Shown here piece by piece: positions 60,152 through 64,000 of a stretch of DNA of 64,000 nucleotides. This DNA is from Amycolatopsis lexingtonensis (GTDB lineage: Bacteria > Actinomycetota > Actinomycetes > Mycobacteriales > Pseudonocardiaceae), in contig NZ_JADBEG010000001.1 in assembly GCF_014873755.1 (NCBI RefSeq), forward strand, positions 1,118,501 to 1,182,500, given 5' to 3'. Every line of letters begins with the position of its first letter. Within the stretch, counting starts at the first letter, position 1. The notes beneath the pieces are model-generated. The model made no database searches and was not told where the DNA came from. It saw nothing but the letters and a program-made list of their open reading frames with translations. Made by a program: the position numbers and the translations under genes.

Positions 60152-60802
60152 ATGAGGACCCGGACACTGATCACCGCCATCGCCGCGGGTGGGCTCGTGA
60201 CCGTGGGTGCGGTCGTGGCGATCCCGGCGTTCGCCGCCGGCGGCCCCGATGGGGCCGGGAACGCTCCCGGTGCGGGCAACGGCCCGGGCGCCGGATCGAG
60301 CCTGATGGTTCAGGACCGGCAGCGGGACGGCACTTGCCTGACCGGCGTCGTCGACCCCAGCGGCGCACTGAGTGAAGCGCAGCGCGCGACGCTGGCGGCC
60401 AACGCGGAGGAAGAGAAACTCGCGCACGACCTCTACACGGCGTTCGCCGGCCGGTACGACGCCGTGGTGTTCGACCGGATCGCGGCAGCGGAGACAGCGC
60501 ACCTCGACGCCGTGCGCACGCTGATGAGTCGCTATCAGGTCACCGACCCGACCGCGGGCCAGGCCCAGGGGCACTTCGCGACGCCGGCCGTGCAAGCGAC
60601 CTACGACCGTCTGCTCGCGCAGGGCTCGGCCGACCAGAATGCCGCACTCGAGGCGGGGCGCGCGGTGGAGACGACCGACATCGCCGACCTGCGCAAGGCA
60701 GTCGACGGGCTCACCGCTCCCGACGTCACGCGGGTCTACGAGCACCTGCTGACCGCGTCGCAGCGTCACCTCGCCGCGTTCGACGCGTGGCTCGCGCGGT
60801 GA
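60152..60802 (+). CDS. Secreted DUF2202 ferritin-like protein (copy 2)
   Basis: A 216-aa protein, near-collinear with the 42486 copy: signal RTRTLITAIAAGGLVTVGAV...PAFA, Gly/Pro/Met spacer, DUF2202 domain with TLAANAEEEKLAHDLYTAFA, FDRIAAAETAHLDAVRTLMS and YEHLLTASQRHLAAFDAWLA. GAAGGAGGAGAC precedes ATG 60152. The spacer differs most between copies, while helices and the roughly 90 nt upstream are conserved. Likely an extracytoplasmic metal-binding or oxidoreductive ferritin-like protein. Confidence 0.87.
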   Translation: MRTRTLITAIAAGGLVTVGAVVAIPAFAAGGPDGAGNAPGAGNGPGAGSSLMVQDRQRDGTCLTGVVDPSGALSEAQRATLAANAEEEKLAHDLYTAFAGRYDAVVFDRIAAAETAHLDAVRTLMSRYQVTDPTAGQAQGHFATPAVQATYDRLLAQGSADQNAALEAGRAVETTDIADLRKAVDGLTAPDVTRVYEHLLTASQRHLAAFDAWLAR

Positions 60803-60807
60803 TGACG

Positions 60808-60837
60808 GGGTGGGCGCCGGTGTCCCGGCGCCCACCC
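60808..60837. terminator. Perfect 13-bp hairpin with 4-nt loop
   Basis: GGGTGGGCGCCGG (60808-60820) and CCGGCGCCCACCC (60825-60837) around TGTC, between the convergent DUF2202 and DUF302 genes. Confidence 0.82.
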
Positions 60838-60863
60838 GCCCGAGGTTTCGGTGCGCCGCCGAG

Positions 60864-61256
60864 TCAGCCGGCGAGTGAGTCGAGAGCGGCGCGGATGCGT
60901 TTGCCGGCTTCGTCGGCGACCGGGCGGAGTTCCTCGCGTTCGGGCACGGTGATCATCACCTGCGGGTCGAGTGCCTGGACCAGGCTGCGGTCGTCGCCGT
61001 CGGCGCGGACGACGACGTTGCACGGCAACAGCAAGCCGATCATCCGGTCGGCCTCCAGCGCGCGGTGCGCCAGCGGTGGGTTGCAGGCGCCGAGGATGAC
61101 GTAGGGCTCCATGTCGGCGCCGAGCTTCTCGCGCATCGTCGCCTGGACGTCGATCTCGGTCAGCACCCCGAAGCCCTGGTCCTTCAAGGCCGCGCGCACG
61201 GCGTCGACAGCCTTCTCGTAGGGCAGGTCGAGGGTGGTGCTCAGGTCGTATTTCAT
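60864..61256 (-). CDS. DUF302-family protein
   Basis: A 130-aa protein: KYDLSTTLDLPYEKAVDAVR, GFGVLTEIDVQATMREKLG, the family core ILGACNPPLAHRAL followed by ADRMIGLLLPCNVVVRADGD, and SLVQALDPQVMITVPEREEL. The two conserved cysteines could bind heme or persulfide. ATG 61256 follows AGAGGAG. It is the last gene of the dioxygenase-TauE-DUF302 operon controlled by the operator at 63461. Confidence 0.9.
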   Translation of the reverse strand: MKYDLSTTLDLPYEKAVDAVRAALKDQGFGVLTEIDVQATMREKLGADMEPYVILGACNPPLAHRALEADRMIGLLLPCNVVVRADGDDRSLVQALDPQVMITVPEREELRPVADEAGKRIRAALDSLAG

Positions 61257-61287
61257 GGTGGTTTTGCTCCTCTTCGGGTTGATCGGG

Positions 61288-62082
61288 TCAGCCACCGTGC
61301 AGGGCTGCGGGGGCGAACACGGCGGCGGCCGCCACGCCTGTTGCGACGGTCAAGACCACGTAGGCGAAGGCTCGGCGCACGGTCCGGGCCGGTAGCCGGT
61401 TGCCGAGCCTGCCTGCGAGCAGGGAGGCCAGCAGAGCGATCCCGGCGAACACGAGAGCGATGCCGTAGTTCAGGTTCGGCACCGCCGCTGCGTGGGCGCC
61501 CAGCCCGCCCAGCGAGGTGAGCACGATGACCACCAGCGACGTCGCGACCGCTTCCGGCGCGGTGAGCCCCAGCAGCATCGTCAGGGCCGGGACGATGACG
61601 AATCCGCCGCCGACGCCGAACAAGCCGGTCAAGACCCCGACGACGGCGCCGACACCGAGGGCCTTGGGCAGGCAGCTGCGCCAGTTGACCTTGCCGCCGC
61701 CGGTGCGGCAGGCGCCGTCTCGTTCCGGGGTGCCGGTGAGCATGCGGATCGCGACCACCGCCATCAGGACGGCGAACGCGACCAGCAGCCAGCGGTCCGG
61801 CAGCAGCTTGCCCAGCGCGGTGCCGCCGAACGCGGCCGGGACGCTGGCCGCGGCGAAGACGAGCGCGACGGGCCAGCGGATCACCTTCGAGCGCCACCGG
61901 GCGACCAGTCCGCCGGCCGCGGACACGGCCACGACCAGCAGCGACGTCGGGATGGCCGCGCTGAGCGGCAGGCCGACGCCGTAGACCAGCGCGGGGATGG
62001 CGAGGATGGAGCCGCCCGCGCCGAGCAGGCCCAGTGCCGCGCCGATGATCAGGCCGAACACCGCTGCCAGCAGGAACGTCAT
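61288..62082 (-). CDS. TauE/SafE-family sulfite/sulfonate exporter
   Basis: A 264-aa protein with about eight TM helices in two repeats, each starting with the family's G-x-x-G-x-G-G element: ALGLLGAGGSILAIPALVYG and VLTGLFGVGGGFVIVPALTM. A short cytoplasmic loop has RDGACRTGGGK. It lies 4 nt after the persulfide dioxygenase gene and probably exports the sulfite that enzyme makes. Confidence 0.9.
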   Translation of the reverse strand: MTFLLAAVFGLIIGAALGLLGAGGSILAIPALVYGVGLPLSAAIPTSLLVVAVSAAGGLVARWRSKVIRWPVALVFAAASVPAAFGGTALGKLLPDRWLLVAFAVLMAVVAIRMLTGTPERDGACRTGGGKVNWRSCLPKALGVGAVVGVLTGLFGVGGGFVIVPALTMLLGLTAPEAVATSLVVIVLTSLGGLGAHAAAVPNLNYGIALVFAGIALLASLLAGRLGNRLPARTVRRAFAYVVLTVATGVAAAAVFAPAALHGG

Positions 62083-62086
62083 GAGT

Positions 62087-63445
62087 TCAGCTCACGACCA
62101 GGGGGAGCCCGGCCCGCGCCGCCCGGTCGAACTCGTCGTCGACCGCGACGACCTGGTGTCCGGCCGCGGCGAGGACCGAGGCCGCGATCGAGGCCCGGTA
62201 CCCGGCTTGGCAGTGCACCCACACCTCCCCGGCCGGTAGCTCGCCGAGGCGATCCAGCAGCTCGTGGATCGGGATGTGCACCGCACCGTCGATGTGGTGC
62301 TGCGTCCATTCCTGGTTGCGGCGGACGTCGAGGATCGTCACCTGCCGGTGGTGGCGGACCATGGCCAGCTCCCCGAAATCCGCCCGCGGGAACCAGCCGA
62401 GCGGGGCATCGCCCGTCCACGCGTCGGGGGTGCCGGTGGCCGCGGACTCGACGCGGTCGATGCCGATCCGGACCAGTTCGCGCTGTGCGTCGGCGACCTG
62501 CTCGGCGGTGTCGCCCAGCAGCGACAAGGGAGTGCCCCACGGGATGAGCCAGCCCAGGTAGGTGGCGAAGCTGCCGTCGGCGCCGAAGTTCAGGGTGCCT
62601 GCCACGTGGCCGGCGGCGAACGCGGTCCGCGAGCGCAGGTCGACCACCCATTCGCCCTTCTCGATGCGCGCGCGCAGCTCCACGGGGTCGGCCGTCTCCG
62701 GCGGGGTCAGGTCGGGGGCGTCCGGGCCGGCGCTGTTGGCCGGGCCCATGTGCGCGTAGTAGGCCGGGTAGGCGTCCAGCCCGGCCAGCAGCTCATCGAC
62801 ATAAGCCTGCTCATCCCGGGTCAGCACCGGGTTGACCTGCTTCTCCCGGCCGATCGTCGACCGGTCGGCCTCGGACTGGGTGGCCGAGCAGAAGCTGCCG
62901 AAGCCGTGCGTGGGATAGATCTCGGCGTCGTCGGGCAGCACGTCGGCCAGCCGGTGTGCCGACTCGTACTGGCGCTTGACCAGCTCCCCGGTGTGAGCCG
63001 GGCCGAGCAGGTCGGGCCGTCCGGTGGAGCCGTACAGCAGCGAACCGCCGGTGAACACCGCCGGGACGCGCCCTGGCGCTTCCAGGACGTACGAGAGGTG
63101 CGTGAAGGTGTGCCCCGGGGTCGCCAGTGCGCGCACGCGCATGTGCGCCCCGACCTCGATCACGTCCCCGTCGTCGATCGGGGTGCGCTCGAAGGACACC
63201 GGATCCGCGGCGTTGACGTGGTAGGCGGCACCGGTCACGCGGGCCAGTGCGAGACCGCCGGTCACGTAGTCGTTGTGGATGTGGGTCTCGAACACGTCCG
63301 TGATCCGCAAGCCCCGTACCTGGGCCAGGTCCAGCACCCGGTCGATGTCGCGCTGCGGGTCGACCACGAACGCGGTCTCGCCGTCCTCGACGAGGTAGCT
63401 GCGGTCACCGAGAGTCGGGGTGTCGATGGCGATGATCTCGATCAT
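62087..63445 (-). CDS. Persulfide dioxygenase-rhodanese fusion (ETHE1-like), copy 2
   Basis: A 452-aa protein: metallo-beta-lactamase domain with THIHNDYVTGG, ALATPGHTFTHLSY and FTGGSLLYGSTGRPDL, then two rhodanese domains, an inactive one (VVDLRSRTAFAAGHVAGTLN) and one with the active-site loop VHCQAGYRASIAA. Same layout as the 48228 protein but distinctly diverged (THIHND in place of THFHAD). ATG 63445 is preceded by GAGAGAGGAC. A CstR-type operator lies 16 nt upstream of the start. Confidence 0.9.
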   Translation of the reverse strand: MIEIIAIDTPTLGDRSYLVEDGETAFVVDPQRDIDRVLDLAQVRGLRITDVFETHIHNDYVTGGLALARVTGAAYHVNAADPVSFERTPIDDGDVIEVGAHMRVRALATPGHTFTHLSYVLEAPGRVPAVFTGGSLLYGSTGRPDLLGPAHTGELVKRQYESAHRLADVLPDDAEIYPTHGFGSFCSATQSEADRSTIGREKQVNPVLTRDEQAYVDELLAGLDAYPAYYAHMGPANSAGPDAPDLTPPETADPVELRARIEKGEWVVDLRSRTAFAAGHVAGTLNFGADGSFATYLGWLIPWGTPLSLLGDTAEQVADAQRELVRIGIDRVESAATGTPDAWTGDAPLGWFPRADFGELAMVRHHRQVTILDVRRNQEWTQHHIDGAVHIPIHELLDRLGELPAGEVWVHCQAGYRASIAASVLAAAGHQVVAVDDEFDRAARAGLPLVVS

Positions 63446-63460
63446 GAGTCCTCTCTCCTT

Positions 63461-63476
63461 ATACCCCCAGGGGTAT
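63461..63476 (-). promoter_or_regulatory. CsoR/CstR-type operator (dioxygenase-TauE-DUF302 operon)
   Basis: ATACCCCCAGGGGTAT, 16 nt upstream of the dioxygenase start. Confidence 0.77.
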
Positions 63477-63514
63477 CTGGATCCAGAGTAGCGCACCCGC
63501 CGCCGCCGTGCCGG

Positions 63515-63530
63515 GTACCCCCGGGGGCAT
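63515..63530 (-). promoter_or_regulatory. Second CsoR/CstR-type operator
   Basis: GTACCCCCGGGGGCAT, 54 nt upstream of the first site; the pair may allow cooperative binding. Confidence 0.65.
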
Positions 63531-63593
63531 ACGTCGACACGTGTTGACCTGGGTCACTCCGGCAGTGTCCTGCCGAGTGACCCGGGTGGTCAG

Positions 63594-63606
63594 AGGCCTT
63601 GGTCCC
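63594..63606. promoter_or_regulatory. DosR/DevR-like box
   Basis: AGGCCTTGGTCCC. It lies on the 3' side of the decayed USP and about 150 nt upstream of the dioxygenase start, so the target is unclear. Confidence 0.35.
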
Positions 63607-63639
63607 ACGGGTAGGTCGCCAATGTCCTGAGTTGCGCTG

Positions 63640-64000
63640 CGCCCGAAAAGTGCGGCGATCTCACGCGCACCGGGCTTTTCCGTGTGCGACGACGACCGGG
63701 CATTGCCTGTGGATGGCGGTGGCCACCGCGATCGACCCGGCCACCGGCCCGGTGAATCCGCCCTGCCCGCGCGACAACGAGCACGATCAGCTCCGCCGAG
63801 GTCGACCGCCCGGTCAACTGCTCGGCTGCCCCAGCCGGTGGTGAGCTCGGTGCGCACCATCACGTCGGGTGCTGCGGCCTTGGCGGTGGCTGCGGCGTCC
63901 ACGAGCCAGGGCGGCCCCGGGCGATCAGTGCGTCCTGGCAGGAGCGCTGCACCGCCCACGTCGACGAACGTGACCCGTCGACACCGGCCGGCTTCCGCGT
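63640..64000 (-). pseudogene. Universal stress protein remnant, multiply frameshifted
   Basis: Minus-strand pieces of a USP are spread over three frames: LVDAAATAKAAAPDVMVRTE and LTTG, then LTGRSTSAELIVLV, then GFTGPVAGSIAVATAIHRQC with CPVVVAHGKAR. These are the strand-3 to ATP-loop segments of a USP domain. It runs off the window edge. A second decayed USP is at 38170. Confidence 0.6.

Overview
The window reads as the chromosome of a high-GC actinomycete, most likely Pseudonocardiales (an Amycolatopsis or Pseudonocardia relative). The reasons are about 70% GC, frequent GTG starts, ATGA/GTGA-coupled operons, and mycobacterial-type gene families. No rRNA, tRNA or CRISPR was found. Gene identities come from reading protein motifs, not from a database search.

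Region 1 (1-4.5 kb) is a scrappy flank: a partial DUF1963-like gene, a secreted trypsin-like protease with a small unknown gene upstream, a frameshifted and truncated IS982-family transposase, and a leuC-like fragment.

Region 2 (4.5-14.6 kb) is a carbohydrate catabolic locus. It encodes two Gfo/Idh/MocA dehydrogenases, a LacI repressor, a VOC protein, two TIM-barrel sugar isomerases, an SDR, a shikimate-dehydrogenase-like enzyme, a P-loop kinase, a KDPG-type aldolase and an MHS-family transporter. The promoters at both ends (4530 and 13157) carry the same TTGACA-17-TAnnnT core followed by two tandem LacI-type operators, which defines a small regulon. The substrate is not evident.

Region 3 (about 15-49 kb, with outliers to 63.6 kb) resembles a DosR/DevR hypoxia-dormancy regulon. 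It has two phosphoribosyltransferase genes (one fused to a hydrolase), an Acg-like nitroreductase, CBS-BON proteins, Hsp20, nicotinate phosphoribosyltransferase, two decayed universal stress proteins, two DUF2202 proteins, a nine-gene V/A-type ATPase operon and a membrane-bound NiFe hydrogenase operon. Many of the intergenic gaps contain single or paired GGGACywwnGGnCC-like boxes. DosR itself is not in the window.

Region 4 (48-63.5 kb) handles reactive sulfur. It has two sulfide:quinone-reductase-like flavoproteins, two persulfide dioxygenase-rhodanese fusions, a membrane rhodanese, thioredoxin, DsrC-like and DsrE-like sulfur carriers, a TauE-type exporter, DUF302 and a CsoR/CstR repressor. 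Seven near-palindromic TACCCCnGGGGGTA operators tie most of these genes together, and one of them overlaps the leader of the repressor gene itself. A likely flow is sulfide to protein- or thiol-bound persulfide (SQR), to sulfite (dioxygenase/rhodanese), to export (TauE). The dormancy and sulfur layers interleave: dormancy-type boxes also sit in front of the second SQR and the CMD gene.

Pseudogenes are unusually common (IS982, leuC, NUDIX, two USPs, DUF302, a two-TM gene and a membrane fragment), so this accessory region looks assembled by duplication and is now decaying.
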